The notes under the pieces were generated by a model. It was not told the origin of the DNA, searched no databases, and saw only the letters and a list, made by a program, of their open reading frames with translations. A DNA stretch of 64,000 nt from Epiperipatus broadwayi (lineage: Eukaryota; Onychophora; Udeonychophora; Euonychophora; Peripatidae), in the NCBI GenBank assembly GCA_028023455.1, contig JAQFVV010006216.1, positions 3,240,877 through 3,304,876 of the forward strand. Reading direction: 5' to 3'. Of the stretch, positions 9,570 to 22,289 are shown piece after piece; position 1 is the first letter of the stretch, and each line of letters begins with the position of its first letter. The position numbers and the translations under genes were made by a program.

Positions 9570-11983
9570 AATCATATAATATCTGTTTTGTTTTTTTTAT
9601 AGTCAAAGTGATTGATAAAGACAGAAATGGTTTAAAATTAAAGAATTTATGATTTATCTAGATCAGTAAATATACTTTAGACACATTAAATTAACAATAA
9701 CAAACTAAATTAACAAATATTAAACTTCACAATAATTAACTTAACAATAAATTTTATATAATATCCCCCACCACCACTGCCACATTTTTAGGCAAAATGA
9801 CTAATTTTTGGTATGCATCACTTTGTCAAAATCATTTTAGCTTATTTATCATAAAGAAGACTTATTCCATCTACAAATAAAGTAAAAGAATTTCATACAT
9901 TATTATCATATCTTATAACTCATTGATGTCTTGCATGGACTTACACTTTAAAACATGAGATAGTTTAGATAAGATTTAATTTGGTTTATTTATGTCATAC
10001 TGTCATTACATGTATTTATATATGTTGATTGAAATGAGAATTGTGATGGGCCATTGAAAATTTTATCAAAAGCCTAACACAAACACATATAATATTGATA
10101 AAACAAACCCAATTATTTAATGTGTTCAGTCTCTATACTTGCAGTGAAAACAAAATAAATTTTAATTATATAATTTATTATAGCATGATTATTGTAGTTA
10201 TATTTCAATAAAATTCTTCATGTTGCAATATTGATGTAGGACTTAGCAATTATATATTTAATAAGGTTGAAACTTAGTAATATAAGAAAAAGTACAGCTT
10301 ATCTTTAGTAAATCTATTTAATTGAATATTATTAGCTTTTTCCATCTTTGCATAAAGATTCAGTTTCTGTCTCCCTGCAAAGTTTTGTTTAAATGTTTTT
10401 TTTTTTTAAATAAGATATTAGTCAGTGATTTCTGTAACTCAGTAGTTAATAATAATAATAATAGATATAATTTTCAGCAAAAATTTCAATTGCAAGCTAT
10501 TTATCTTTTAGTGAACTCAACATTATAATTTAATTTTATTATATGTAATCTTAATATTATTATTTTTTTAAATTATACTATTCAAATAGTAAAATATATT
10601 TGAGAAAATTTTTTCAATGAAAGAGCTTATACGAATTCATGTTGAATAGTTACTATTTTATAAATTTTAAAGCACTAATTTTTCATTATGGTTGTACAAA
10701 AAAAAATTGTTTTATTTGAGATAAGTTTTCTCTGCAATAAACCACTAATAGTTTTTGCTCATGACAAATCATAAGAAAATGAATGTTTGTATATATTTAT
10801 TTGGCTGGCTGCTCATATCAGTCTTAGTAAAATAAAGAAATACATTTTAAACAAAAAAATTAAATGTTAGTAAATAGTATTAATTTTTTTTCAACTTGAT
10901 TTTAAAGCACTTACAAAAAGTTTTTATTTCCTTGAAACTTATTTTATCTTGTCAGCTGAGTATAGCAGTTAAAGGTAAAACATAGGGGCCTTTTTGATGA
11001 AGCATTTCTTTGTGATAATAATAAATATGTGCCAATAAAATAATTGTACTTATGCATCATTTGGAGATTTTCATAATATTTTGCCTGGACTTTTAGGGTA
11101 CAGTGAATAATTTTAATATGATCTACATCGTTTGGTGATTATAAATTTAATAGGTACATTGATTTGGAATCTTAATTATATAAAGAAACAAAGTAGATCC
11201 ACATTTTCATTTTGAAAAAGGATATTTCTGACCATTTATTGTATTATGTAAAAACATTTATAGAATAGAAATTATAATATTGCACACTTTAAGAAGAAAT
11301 TTCTCTTAAATTTTAACTTAAAAAAGTTTTAAAATAAATCTTTTCTGGTCAAGATTCATTATTTTCTCATTATGTACTTTTTCCCCTCATGAATACTAAT
11401 TTTAACAATATGCATAAGCTGACTTAAATCTTTTATTTTGAAAACTACCATCAAAAAGATTATTTCAGATTAAATGAGCAAGATATAAATATTTTGAATA
11501 GTAATATTTTCTACTCTTATTTTTTACATTAAAAATTATATTTTTGTAGTTATTAGAGTTTAAATATTTTAAAGTAATATTTAATTTATTATATTTTAAT
11601 TCTGAATTATTCTATACTTATAAATATTTTTATTTTCTATCTATGAATGCATTCAAATTTTTCTATTCAATATCACTAACTTTCTATTCTCATTTCTTAA
11701 TTGCTTAGCTTTTCTCTATTAATAATCATCTAGAATTATTACTGATACTAATATAAAAATTGAAATATCTCTACAGGTTTCATAAAACTTATCTGTTCCA
11801 TCCTGATTGTGATTATTATTTTTTATTACAATAGATATATTGGCAAATAGTATCCCTGTAGATGTGGTCTGTATTCAATTCTAACATTAGGATTATTGTT
11901 TTTGTATTTTTTATCTAGGAAAAAATAAACTGAATAACTACTTATGGTTTTAAATGTTTCCTTAATTACAATTAATGATATTT
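9570..11983. other. No gene recognised
   Basis: 2.4 kb of A+T-rich sequence with poly-A/T runs and short open frames without recognisable motifs. It includes a small AAT microsatellite near 10450. Confidence 0.6.
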
Positions 11984-12668
11984 GTGATTTTTCAAATAAA
12001 CTAAGATGATAGCCCATATTTTTGATAAATATACAGTTTCGAGGGCCTATAATCTACTGAAGATGTGTCAGTCATTAAATTACAACAAAATTAATGAAAC
12101 TGATTGTTAAATTTAAAAAAAGGAATAAATTTCATTAAGAAACTTTATTTCAATATTTTTTTTTTTGCTTATAATATGGGAAGCGATATGATGCTTCTAA
12201 CACTGTCTTGTATTTTGGTCCAAATCATGTGTTACTTTTTATCAGCTGGTTTTTTTTTTTTTTTTTGGTAGATTGTCATAATGATAAAAATTTGGTACCT
12301 TCCTATCACAGAACATGATGCAGTGGACTATTTTCAGAGATATGCGATCCTGGCCTCCTTAAAAGGGTGCATTAATGGTCACGATATGATTGCATGCTGT
12401 CGACATAAGTAAAAGATAAATATTGCATTTATATATTTTTTTCATTTTTTTGTTAATAAGTTAATCCAAAAAAAAGAGAAAAGAAACTGTAAATATTATA
12501 ATTAATTTTCCGCAATGATTTCTTTTTTTAAAATAAGTAATAAAAAATAAAATGTAATTATTAAATATGATCAGGCATTTTTTTTTTTGTAAACGTTTTT
12601 GAGGGTCCCGAAACTGTAGATTTATCAAAAATATGGGCTGCCATCTTGGCTTATTTGAAAACTCACGA
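11984..12668. repeat. Inverted repeat pair, about 65-bp arms
   Basis: The reverse complement of 11984-12047 matches 12601-12668: GAGGG-CC followed by AAACTGTA and TTTATCAAAAATATGGGCT, then a CATCTT-GTTTATTTGAAAA block. The arms are about 85 percent identical and separated by about 550 bp that show no further symmetry. They could be two opposite insertions of one small repeat or the ends of one element. Confidence 0.6.
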
Positions 12669-12733
12669 GTACCTAATAAATTTAAAGCTGTTATAATGAT
12701 TATTTTTAAACAGTCGCATGCTACAGAGGTTAT

Positions 12734-12830
12734 ATATAATGTTCCCTCTAAGCTACATAATGTGCAATTGTGCAGCAATTTGGAAAGCCTACACACTGTT
12801 CAGCAGCTTCTACATGCTCCAGACATCATA
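12734..12830 (+). repeat. Possible conserved interspersed repeat fragment
   Basis: AATGTTCCCTCTAAGCT followed by GTGCAATTGTGCAGC and CACTGTTCAGCAGC resembles a dispersed transposon motif I remember from several animal genomes (a hAT-type non-autonomous element). That attribution is from memory. The stretch is clearly less A+T-rich than its surroundings. Confidence 0.25.
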
Positions 12831-13429
12831 TTATCCAAAGTATTCATCCATTTGTTCTTATGTTTAAACATGTAAAGATGAATCCAAATAAAAAGATAAT
12901 AAATAGAATTGATTTGTACCTGCACTGATGGCAGGAATATTGGTATCAGGTTTTCAGTTTAAATTGTATTGTGTTTCACTCGAAAAAATAGATTCCAATG
13001 CTATTGCAATTTGGTCTATAAATAACAATGCTGACCGAATACTGCCTTCGTTGCCCATTGCCATGGTAGGATTTGATGCAACTGGGACTGCAGCTTGAAT
13101 GCAATTAGTCTTTTTTATTATTATTGTAATTTTTAAAAAAATCATCAAACATATAAATATTTTATTTTATGTTCAAACATTCAACAAATTAATCTATTCT
13201 TCATTGATTCAATCCAAAAATAAGAAAAATCAATTTAAATTTAACTGGCTCTCCCAATCAGTTGAAACTGGAATGCCATCATTATCAAAAATTATAACTA
13301 CTGTATTTAACTTGGAGAGTATTTTTAGATATCGAAGCAATACAGATGATCATTTGTAAAATTTACTGTCAGTCAAATTTAAAAGATGAATTTATTACTG
13401 GTAAAAAATAAGCTGAATGGAAAATAAAT

Positions 13430-13880
13430 TATTTAAAGTGACATTTAAATCAAAAAGTTCATACTGATTCAGTTATTGCCATTCGAAATAAAATCAATGG
13501 GGGAAGTTTGAGAATTTTAATTGAAAATCCAGAAGATCATAATATCAGATTAGAAAATGCTGAACTCAAGAAAACGGTCAAAAACATGATTAAAATTTTC
13601 CAGTGATTGTATAGATAATTCACTAACACTTAAATTTATTCAATTGCTTTATAATCATTTAGATACTAGATTTTCAGAGGAGATATAAATGACTGGAACA
13701 TCTTGGATCTTTTTATAATGGAAAAATAATTTAAACATAGAGCATGGAAAAGAGAGTCTAAAATGTTTATTTGTAAAATATAAATCTATAATAAATAATA
13801 CTGATAAAAACTATATAAGTTTAGATACAATTTTACAACAGTGTGGCAAATTGAAATTTTTAGTAAATGTAAAATGGTGA
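13430..13880 (+). pseudogene. hAT transposase middle fragment (second hAT, KIAA1586-like)
   Basis: Frame-broken coding sequence on the + strand. SVIAIRNKINGGSLRILIEN, then PEDHNIRLENAELKKTVKN (about 13463-13590), is a well-formed protein stretch. LDTILQQCGKLKFLVNVKW follows at about 13813-13873 in another frame. These resemble hAT transposases of the group that includes the human KIAA1586-like proteins (from memory). Stops and frameshifts separate the blocks. The matching C-terminal dimerisation segment is not here but at about 28585-28800, on the same strand after about 14.7 kb of other elements. Confidence 0.55.
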
Positions 13881-14044
13881 GACTAATATATTTTAACAAT
13901 TTACATTTTTCTCTATTTATGTGATGCATTGTAGCTTTTCCTTCCTTGGAGTCAGGAATCTCTCAGCCACTATGCCAGAGAAACCTGTTACCCACATTAC
14001 TTTCCTTTTCCATTCACCACCCTATGTTTTTCTCATATTCTTCT

Positions 14045-14290
14045 TTAACCTGCTCCATCCCATTTCCACAACATTATTTTTGTCAACTCTAGGGCTTTTA
14101 TATCTAAATCTCTCTTATCTTTTCCTAAACCCAGCATAAAACCCAAGAATTCATTTTCTGGATAATCTTTTTGTTTACATTTATTCTCCCACAATTTGAT
14201 TATTTGTACCTTTTCTGCTTGTAGACATTTACATTCAATTAACAGATGCCTAATACTTTCCTTACATAACTTGCAGATTAAATCACCCAT
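14045..14290 (-). pseudogene. LINE copy 1: C-terminal zinc-binding segment
   Basis: An 81-residue open frame begins with CKLCKESIRHLLIECKCLQA, a Cys-x2-Cys-x6-His-x4-Cys motif. This sits C-terminal to the reverse transcriptase in many APE-type LINEs and is thought to help bind the template RNA. The corresponding part of copy 2 (about 32380-32490) reads IRHLLIECKGLQAE after one Cys has been lost. Confidence 0.65.
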
Positions 14291-15169
14291 TTTTTTTATT
14301 TATGTGTATATTCCCTTGTTGCTAATGATCCTGTTGAAGCCTTAAATAGTAAACTACTTTCCTTGCTATTATCAAAAATTAACTCTCATCCAATATTCTG
14401 TATTTTCTATATATTTAAACTCTTTTTACTCTCCATAGCAGTTCTCCAACTCCCTATTCTTTATTAATGCATGTATTCTATCCCATTCCTTGCCACTATA
14501 ACACTCAACAATTCTCCTAACACAATCATCCCATCTTTTGTATAAATATACTAACATAAAGTCTTTATCCAAATCTTCTGCATATCATATTACCTTTCTC
14601 ACCCATCGTCTTACTTGTCCTTTATTCATGATTCAATTAAATATTATTTTAGCTGTTGTCTTATTATCCATAAATTGCAATCTACTGAACATTTCCATTT
14701 TGCTTTTTGCATCTCTCATATAAAAACTTTACCATCCCATTTCTTTTTGAATTGCCTCCTTTGCTGTCCACACATCTCTATCTAATTCATGTCTTCCTAC
14801 TTCTCTATACTTCTTCTAAGTATTCTAACATCTTTTTATTATCATATAATGCATTGTTACCATAAGTTAATCCTTATACTGCCACTCCCTTTCATACAAT
14901 TGTAACTACATCATATTTATTGTATGAAAACATTGTTAATTTCTTTAGCAGTCCCTTTTCTTTATTTCATTTATCAGTTTTTTCTCCCATTTATCTAAGC
15001 AATTTCTCTCATTACTTAAGACGATTCCCAAATAGTTATACCTATTCACCACATTTAACTTTATATCCTCCAATAAAAATTCTCTTTCTCAAGCATTTAC
15101 TATCATTACTTTTGATTTAACATCACTAAATTTAATCTTCATGTCTTTACCCAACCTTGTGCACGTTTT

Positions 15170-16150
15170 CAGCATATGTTTCATATCTTCCCTACTTTCT
15201 GTGCACAAAATATACCATCAGCAAATAAAAGACCTGATAATATATACACTCCCTTACCATCTATTAATTGTATCTCTGCCCTTCTTCCTAGTCTTTCTAT
15301 TACTCTAATCTATTTCTCTCAAATATAATAATAAAATATGTGGCATAGGGCATTAAGTCTGATTCCATATTTCCTAATTGATACGTATAGTAGTTATTTT
15401 CACGTAATCTCTTAATAATATCCACTAAAGCTCCATTCTTTCCTCAATGTACTAAATTTATCCATTATCTATTTCTATTTACTCTATCATATGCCTTCTC
15501 TATATCTATAAAGATTATATATAACTGTCTACCTGTATTCCTATTCATATCTATAGGTTGTGTGACTACAAATAAACTATCTCCTATATGCCTATCTGAT
15601 CGAAAAATCATTGCATTTCTACTGCTATATTATTTTCTTCCATCCACGTTGCTAATCTTCCAACCACCATATATGCAAGAACTTTATATAATACTAATGT
15701 TACCGCTATCGGTCTATAATTGTTTAACTTTTTATGATCCTTACTCTTTCCTTTAAATAACACTTTTATCCTAGAATTCCAGCTATCTGGAAATTATCTC
15801 TTGAGTGTCATCTTATTAAAACATGATAATAAATTAAGTTTGTCCTATTTCCTAAATTCATCATCATCTCTGCTGCCCATCACTTTTGAATTTTTTCCCT
15901 GCCTCATTCAATTCATTTTCTGTAAACTTAATATTTCCATTACTATATGCTTTTATGTTTGTTATCACTCTGTCCTTCACATTTATTTAAGATTGTCTGT
16001 AATTCTTTTTTAGAGCTACACTCTTTTTCCTCACCATCTAGTAATACTATTTTTCTCTCCCCTACATTCCTTCTTTTAATATGTTTCCAAATTTTTTTAC
16101 TCACATCTCTTTCTTTTATTAATATCCTCCAACAATTTACTATTTAATTT
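15170..16150 (-). pseudogene. LINE copy 1: reverse transcriptase remnant
   Basis: The - strand carries decayed copies of the reverse transcriptase blocks that are clearer in the second LINE. The fingers/palm region is near 15450-15800, and a catalytic-box relic reading LFADG lies near 15205, where the second Asp of the usual YADD is replaced. Stops interrupt every frame. Assignment relies on alignment with 33430-34103. Confidence 0.6.
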
Positions 16151-17492
16151 CATTCTCTCTATATAATTATCTATTTTAGCCAATTTCTTTTTTTTTAAAA
16201 TATTTTTTTCATTTAATATTAACATCTTTTAATTTTTTTTGCTTTTAATAGCACATGTATATTCTCTGCATGCTTTTTTTCTCTCTCTTACACATTTACT
16301 AATTCACTTTTCGATTACTCTTATTCTTCTGAATATTCTCACCTAAAACCATATTTGCCACTCTTTCTACTTCACCACACCAATCCTTATATTCATCCCC
16401 AACAAACTCTTCCATGATTTCTTCTACTTTTATTTTATATTCGTCTAACTTATTCTTACCATTAATTTTTATCCACATCTTTCACTATCCTTTCTCTTTT
16501 ATTACTATATTTCATCACATTACTAACCATTTCTATTATCAAACATTTTAATTTTCTGTACTTTATTCATTCCCTCTTTTTTTACTAATACATAATCTAT
16601 TGTGTGAAACATATTATTTCTAGACCATGTGCATTGTCCCTTATAAGTATTTGATAAATTTTTAATGGTCATATTCAAGCTCTGGCAAATTTTTTCAAAA
16701 GCTTTCCATTCTTGTTATCCATATCTACATCATTAATTTTTTCAATATGCGTATTTATATCTTCTATAACCATTATTTTCTTCCCTTCTTTTTTTTATAA
16801 CTCTTTATGTCCTTAACTAGGCATTCATATATGCACTGTTCTACTCCATTATAGTTTGACTCTTTTCAGTGACTATATATATTATAGCCACCATCTACTC
16901 TTGTCTTCCTAACCTTATCTCAAACCACAAATGGTCTTGACACTTTAAAGTATTTAAATATTTTTTGGACATAACTCCTATACCATCATCTTCTTTTTTC
17001 TTTTTTTTTTTTGTACTCTGCCATTTCAAGTCTTCCAGTGTAGGTTTTTTTTTCTTCTCTTAAATGTGTTTTTACTACTGCTAGTACCCCAAGCTCTTCA
17101 TATTTAACTGTTGTGTTCTACCATCTTGCATATTCAAATATCCAATTTTAACAATTTGCTTCCCTTTTATAAATTCTTTTGACTCTTTCTTCTCTATTAC
17201 ATTTGCAATTAGCTTGTTTACTGTTAATTTTACAGATCCATTCCCTCTCCACATCTACATTTATATTTGAATCTCCTACTCTTTATTTATTTCTCACATC
17301 TCGCCCATTCTTTTTTTTTTTTTGATCATTATCCCCATTTACAAGTTTCCCAAACTACAATATTTTTTATTAATCAAATTCCCTAATATTACTTCACTTC
17401 CTTGTTTCTGTAAGTGCAATCCATCTTTACTATATAACTCCCTCTTATTAATAAGAAAAATCCCACACATCCACAAACATAACATTATTTCT

Positions 17493-17945
17493 CTAGCATA
17501 ATTTTTTAAATCTCTTATTTATAGAATATATTCTAACTAACATATACCTATTGTCGAATCTTAGCAGTAATCCAACTATTCCTACTCTTCTTTTAATCTT
17601 ATTCAAATTACTAATGAATTCTTTGTACTTATCCATTATTCTCTCCGATGGCTCTAATAAATTATTTGTTCCTACCATAACAAATTTCTCTACCCCCTTG
17701 TTTTTATATCTTATCTGTATTATCCCTAATTCTAGCTCAGGCAAACATACTCTTACATACCTATTTCTATTTTCCTTTACAATTACATCTCCACATCCTA
17801 TAATTAGCGAGTATCTTATCAATACTGTCTCATAGTTTACTTTTCCTACTTCATCCCTACCATTTTCTTCCACCTTCTGGACTTCCGTATTTAGTTCTTC
17901 GTTATCATTTTTATTCATTAATTCCTTAATCTGCTCACATTTCAT
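17493..17945 (-). pseudogene. LINE copy 1: ORF1 with SGNH-esterase-like domain
   Basis: A 150-residue open frame, the best-preserved part of the element. The N-terminal third is charged and likely coiled (KIELMNKNDNEEL-like). It is followed by SLIIGCGDVIVKENRNRYVR and then VMVGTNNLLEPSERIMDKYK, where GTNNL is the usual GTN block of SGNH/GDSL hydrolases in CR1-type ORF1 proteins. IVGLL near the C-terminal part and a final KLC fit the same fold. The remote catalytic Asp/His pair is not visible. In active elements this protein is an RNA chaperone with esterase activity. The frame is probably truncated at both ends. Confidence 0.6.
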
Positions 17946-18835
17946 TTCTAAGAATTTTAATTCTACTTTATTTTATCTCTTCCTCTATCTTACTTATTTT
18001 TGGCTAACTATTTACATTGCACTATTTATATTTTCATCCATATCTCTTGTCATTCCATTATGCACATATTCTATCTTCCTTAACTACATTTTGCTCCATT
18101 TCTCCTGACTTTTTCTTTAAATTATCTACACTTAGAAACTATTTTTTCACCTCTTTTATCACATTTATACATGATGTTCATAACCATATACCTGTTACAT
18201 TCTTCCTAGTCTTATTTAAGCATTTCAAATGATAAATCTTATCACATATAGTACACTCTACCACAGCACACTTAATTTAGCTTCTGACCATTATATGTAC
18301 ATTGTGAGTTACAAATGCAATCCATATTCCTTATTTTTCAACTCCCCTACTCTATATTTAAATTTACACTTTATACAAAAGGAATAAAACTTTTTTCTTT
18401 CTAATGGCGATTGATGAACGTGTGCTTTCTAACCTTAACTCTAAACGTTATCTTCTTTCTCAAATAAATCACTCTCTTTCTTAAATTGAAAGATTCTTTA
18501 ATGTCAGACTTACTAAAAACCAATTAATCTTTTCTACAACTTAGTTTTATAGCCTCCTTGCATAAACACGCACATAAAAATATTACTTTTTTTTTTATAT
18601 TTAAAATGGCATATCGAATCATTTTCCAAACATTAGCTATATTTTTGCCAATCTTTTCAAACGTAATTAAAACTATCTCTCTTCACTTCTATTTTCTTTT
18701 CAGCTTCACACTCTAAGCAAATATTCTGTAGCAACAAAATTTTTTCCAGATGATATTAAAAAATATATATAAACTTTAACTTATCTTGCGGAACAAATCA
18801 TCATGTCAGTTATTTTCACAAATTATGAGAATACC

Positions 18836-18890
18836 ATCTGACTTTAAGCATCAGGAAATAAACCAACATATATATATTGAAACAGACACA
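18836..18890 (-). repeat. LTR-end fragment of the 23379-28580 LTR family
   Basis: CTGACTTTAAGCATCAGGAAATAAACC-like sequence here matches 27186-27240, the end of the LTR plus the first bases of the primer site. Together with 13881-13920, which matches 27120-27165, it brackets LINE copy 1. The LINE therefore probably landed just downstream of the primer site of a third copy of this LTR element. Confidence 0.5.
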
Positions 18891-19204
18891 TTGTTTCTCA
18901 TATATATTTTTAAAATTTCTTTCCCTCCCAGTTAAAGTAGTTTAAATTAAAAATAAAACTGACGTGGTTCAGTAAATAAAAATGATAGTTGTTTTGTTGA
19001 CATCCACGCCGCAGGATGTCGTTTTTTTTAAAATAATATAGATTATGAACATTCCCAGGCCTTTTTTTTTTCAATTTGAATTTTGAAAAACTTGTTTTTG
19101 ACTTTTTTTTTTATTTAAAAATAAATTAACACAAATTTTATTTCATTTTTTGTAAACATTTATTTTTATTAACATCAACAAATAATAAATAAATATAAAA
19201 TAAA

Positions 19205-19418
19205 ATCAACATATTGTAAAAATTCTACAGTATATTGTTACATTTGTGTTTTGTCTTTCGGCTTTTTTAAAAAAGTAACTTCAAAAAAATGATGAATTTA
19301 CAGTGTTTTGTATCAACATATTGTATAAATTCTACTGTATATTGTTACATTTGTGCTTTGGCTTTTGGCTTTTTTAAAAAAGTAACTTCAAAAAAATGAT
19401 GAAGTTACAGTGTTTTGT
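19205..19418 (+). repeat. 107-bp tandem duplication inside the TIR element
   Basis: Units 19205-19311 and 19312-19418 each start ATCAACATATTGTA and end CAGTGTTTTGT. They differ at roughly eight positions. Further degenerate units containing TTCAAAGTTATTAAGC plus a poly-T run occur near 19656, 20060 and 20160, the last two about 100 bp apart. Confidence 0.75.
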
Positions 19419-19701
19419 ACACAATTAAAGAACATAAATAAACTCAAAAGTTAGTTGGCCTTTATTTTTTGTATTCAGCTTTTTTAAAAAAATATCATTA
19501 ATAAAATTATAAAGTAACACAGTTTTAAAGACAAATAAATCACACAAACAAGGTTTTTTTTTTTTTTAAACTTAACTTAGTAGACTTTTTTTTAAATGTT
19601 ATGATGCTTTTTTATTTGTAAAAATAACTTCTTTTTTTACCATTTTAAAACAAACTTCAAAGTTATTAAGCTTTTTTTTTTTTGGTTACACAAATAAATC
19701 A

Positions 19702-19938
19702 AGTATGGAGGTGTTTATTATATATAAAGATATTACATACGGGATAGAGAAAGGTGTGGTAAATTCAAAAAGTCAGATATATTAATATTTAATTGAGATT
19801 TAAAGTGTATATATCTGTGCTAGAGATAATCTCTAGTTTCGAGGATGTTTAGTAATATTCATTAGTGTATTTAGCAGAAATGGATCACGTCGGGGTTGGA
19901 AGTAGAGGGAGTTTAACAATGGTAAATGAAAATGTAAT
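19702..19938. mobile_element. 237-bp insertion inside the TIR element
   Basis: A stretch without the surrounding poly-T repeats, flanked by the 10-bp direct repeat AAATAAATCA at 19692-19701 and 19939-19948. It looks like a small element inserted with target duplication. It contains AGAGATAATCTCT, a short hairpin. No family is recognised. Confidence 0.4.
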
Positions 19939-21265
19939 AAATAAATCACACAAACGAACTTTAAACCTAGTAGGCTTTTTTTTTTTTTTTTGATACACAA
20001 TTAAATAATACAAAGTTTTATTGGATTGCCTTTTTTTAAAAAAAATAATTATCAACAAGTTCAAAGTTATTAAGCTTTTTTTTTTTTTTGCTGACATCAA
20101 TAAATAACACAGACAAAGTTTTTTTGGATTACTGCTTTTTTTAAAAACAGTTGTCAACAAGTTCAAAGTTATTAAGCTTTTTTTTTTTTTTTTTGGTTAG
20201 ACAAATAATTAACACAAACAAATTTTAAACTTTGTGGTCTTTTTTTTTTTTTTGCATTAACGTTTTTTAACAAAAATAAAACTTATTAAGCTTTCCCCAC
20301 TCCACATATTACAAGAATAAAATCTCTAATAGAATGTATTAAAACAAAACAATTTCCTATAATAAGACTTTCAATTTTTATCACTTATTCAATCTGGTAC
20401 GTGAATTGTTAGTTAATGTATACCCAGCTTCAACCAGATCAAAACTCATGCTTCTTGTAATAAATGCAAAAGATAAAATCAAGAGATCAATTACTATCTT
20501 CAAAATTCATAATTGAGGAGACTTGGAAGTTATTCCAGTTTCCTAAAAACTTATCATAACAAAAACTATCACAACAATCAGTCTCTTTTAACAACCAATT
20601 GTATAATCTTTTTTTTTTCATTAATATTCTCCTTTTATAAAATGTAACCTTTGTTTAGCCTAATAAAAATTTGTTTAAAGTAAGATAAACAAACTGATAA
20701 ACGATTAAAAATAACATTGACTAAGTTTCATAACATTTTTTTTGGTTTTAAAAAAAATAACAAAGTTAAAACTTAGAAGGCTTTTTTTTTTACTTGCCGA
20801 TTTCTTTAAAAACTAACATCGACAAAAATAAAAGTTTTTACTAATTTTTTTTTTTTTGCTATAAAGATAAACAACTTTAGAAAGGTTTAAAAATAACATT
20901 ATTTTCTCATGGACATTCTCGAGTAAATGCTACTTGACGCATTAACTAATTATGACTACGTTTAAACATAACCTTGGACAATGTTTTGTACATTAAAATT
21001 TCAATACAAAAGTGTCTAAACAGTCCATTAATTATCAAATACTTCAATCACGTGATTTCAATAAATATAAAATAAAAATTAAATTAAAAATAAGAACATT
21101 TCATTACTTGAATTAACCATACCCTCACACTACACCCTAAAAAAGTGTGAAGTGTGTGATTCGGAATAAATAATTTACTGCAATGCGATAAAGCGGTCTG
21201 CAATGTGTAGTACAGCAGAATTGTTGAATTACACGTAAACACGGCTGCGAAATGTCGGCCGCGTA

Positions 21266-21313
21266 AATGGCATTTTTATGTGTTTTAGCACATAAATCGC
21301 GCCATTACACGGC
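21266..21313. other. Subterminal imperfect palindrome
   Basis: AAATGGC-ATTTTTATGTG pairs with CACATAAAT-GCGCCATT around a TTTTAG centre, next to the right TIR of the transposon. Subterminal hairpins of this kind can be transposase binding sites or stem-loop ends (inference). Confidence 0.5.
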
Positions 21314-21344
21314 GTGGTTGTCAACAAAACAACTATCATAAAAA

Positions 21345-22289
21345 TTTAAATAAAGAAGCAAATGACTGTGAATTAAAGTCACTTTTATAATAAAAACAGT
21401 AAAATACAAAAAATGCATTTAATTAATAAATCTTTATCACTAATTAATAAATCTTCAATTTAAAATGTTACAGATACGATTTATCTTAGAGCTATATGTT
21501 TTGAGATGTAAATATAAAAACCCTTAAAGATAGTGTCACCTTCTTGCTTTCAGCTCTTAATCAGGTGTTTTTTAAAAACATGTTGGTAGATAAAAAACGC
21601 GGGAAGCAGAAGAAATCAAAGGGCAGCTTAATTAGATAAGGGCAGTTACAGTTAGATAAGTTACAGATACAGGACAATCAGTTATTAGGATGGTCAAGAG
21701 TGAGACCTGTTGAAAATTGTAGTCATTGCCCAGTAAGTTATTACTTTTTGAAATTCTAAAATAACCAAGTTGGAAACTGCAATTATCATCAACAGAAGAA
21801 AAACTTTTAGTTATTGGATAACTGAATAATGGAAAAGCACATTATTAATTTGGAAAACTCCATTATGATTGAGTAGAAAGTAGTTCTTTTTCTCTCCAAC
21901 CATGTGAAAAGCCCAGGAAAATCCGAAAACCTGCCCAATTAACAGCAGCAGTAGCTCAGTGTACCATTCAGCCCAAGTAAACCCCTTTTTGATGTGAAGA
22001 TTTAAATGTCATGGTTAAGGAAAATTTAGATACATTTGTAATATTCAAATATACTTTTTGAAAACGCATTTATTGAAATAATTAACGCATAAAATAAAAT
22101 GTGATTCAAATAATTGATTTATCAAATGAAACGTAAGAAAATAATGTTTTTAAAGAATAATAATTATACTGATTTTAAGAACTTAAGAATATTGATTTAC
22201 AAATAAATGAAAAATATAATAATATTTGAGTTAAATCAAAGGTGTATTTATATATATATATATATGTGAATACAGAATTTGTACTGATT
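21345..22289. other. No gene recognised
   Basis: A+T-rich spacer with a short direct duplication (TAATTAATAAATCTT twice near 21420) and a (TA)n run at 22251-22264. A CAGTAGCTCAGTG motif near 21946 resembles a tRNA A box, but no B box or cloverleaf accompanies it. Confidence 0.5.

Larger units (their letters stand above)
13921..18800 (-). mobile_element. Near full-length dead LINE, copy 1 (CR1/Jockey-like)
   Basis: On the - strand, in order: an esterase-like ORF1 remnant (17493-17945), an endonuclease region (about 16750-17200), reverse transcriptase (about 15170-16150) and a C-terminal Cys/His motif (14045-14290). It aligns along its length with the second copy at 32141-36845. Shared ends are GATGCAYTG at the 3' side and TATATAAACTTTAACTTAT at the 5' side. 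Many stops and frameshifts make it inactive; the catalytic YADD-like box reads FADG near 15205. An ORF1 with an SGNH-type esterase plus an APE endonuclease points to the CR1 group, but the clade is inferred. Confidence 0.8.
18983..21338. mobile_element. Unclassified TIR DNA transposon, non-autonomous
   Basis: The ends are inverted copies of TGATAGTTGTTTTGTTGACA, continuing to CCACGCCG with one mismatch (about 28 of 29 positions). TAAAAA flanks both sides (18977-18982 and 21339-21344), a possible 6-bp target duplication, though it is low in complexity. The right subterminal region (21240-21313) is unusually G+C-rich and folds into an imperfect palindrome. The body is a series of poly-T-rich tandem repeats and encodes nothing. 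The terminal motif does not match hAT, Tc1/mariner, piggyBac or CACTA ends as I know them. Confidence 0.7.

Noticed and set aside
12461-12796. 111-residue - strand open frame
   Set aside because: It runs through an inverted-repeat arm and A-rich filler, and shows no domain or conserved block.
13921-18232. Many + strand open frames rich in Phe, Leu, Ile and Ser
   Set aside because: They are antisense shadows of the LINE, whose - strand is purine-rich.
21940-21975. tRNA- or SINE-like A box (CAGTAGCTCAGTG)
   Set aside because: No B box, no cloverleaf pairing and no repeat structure nearby.
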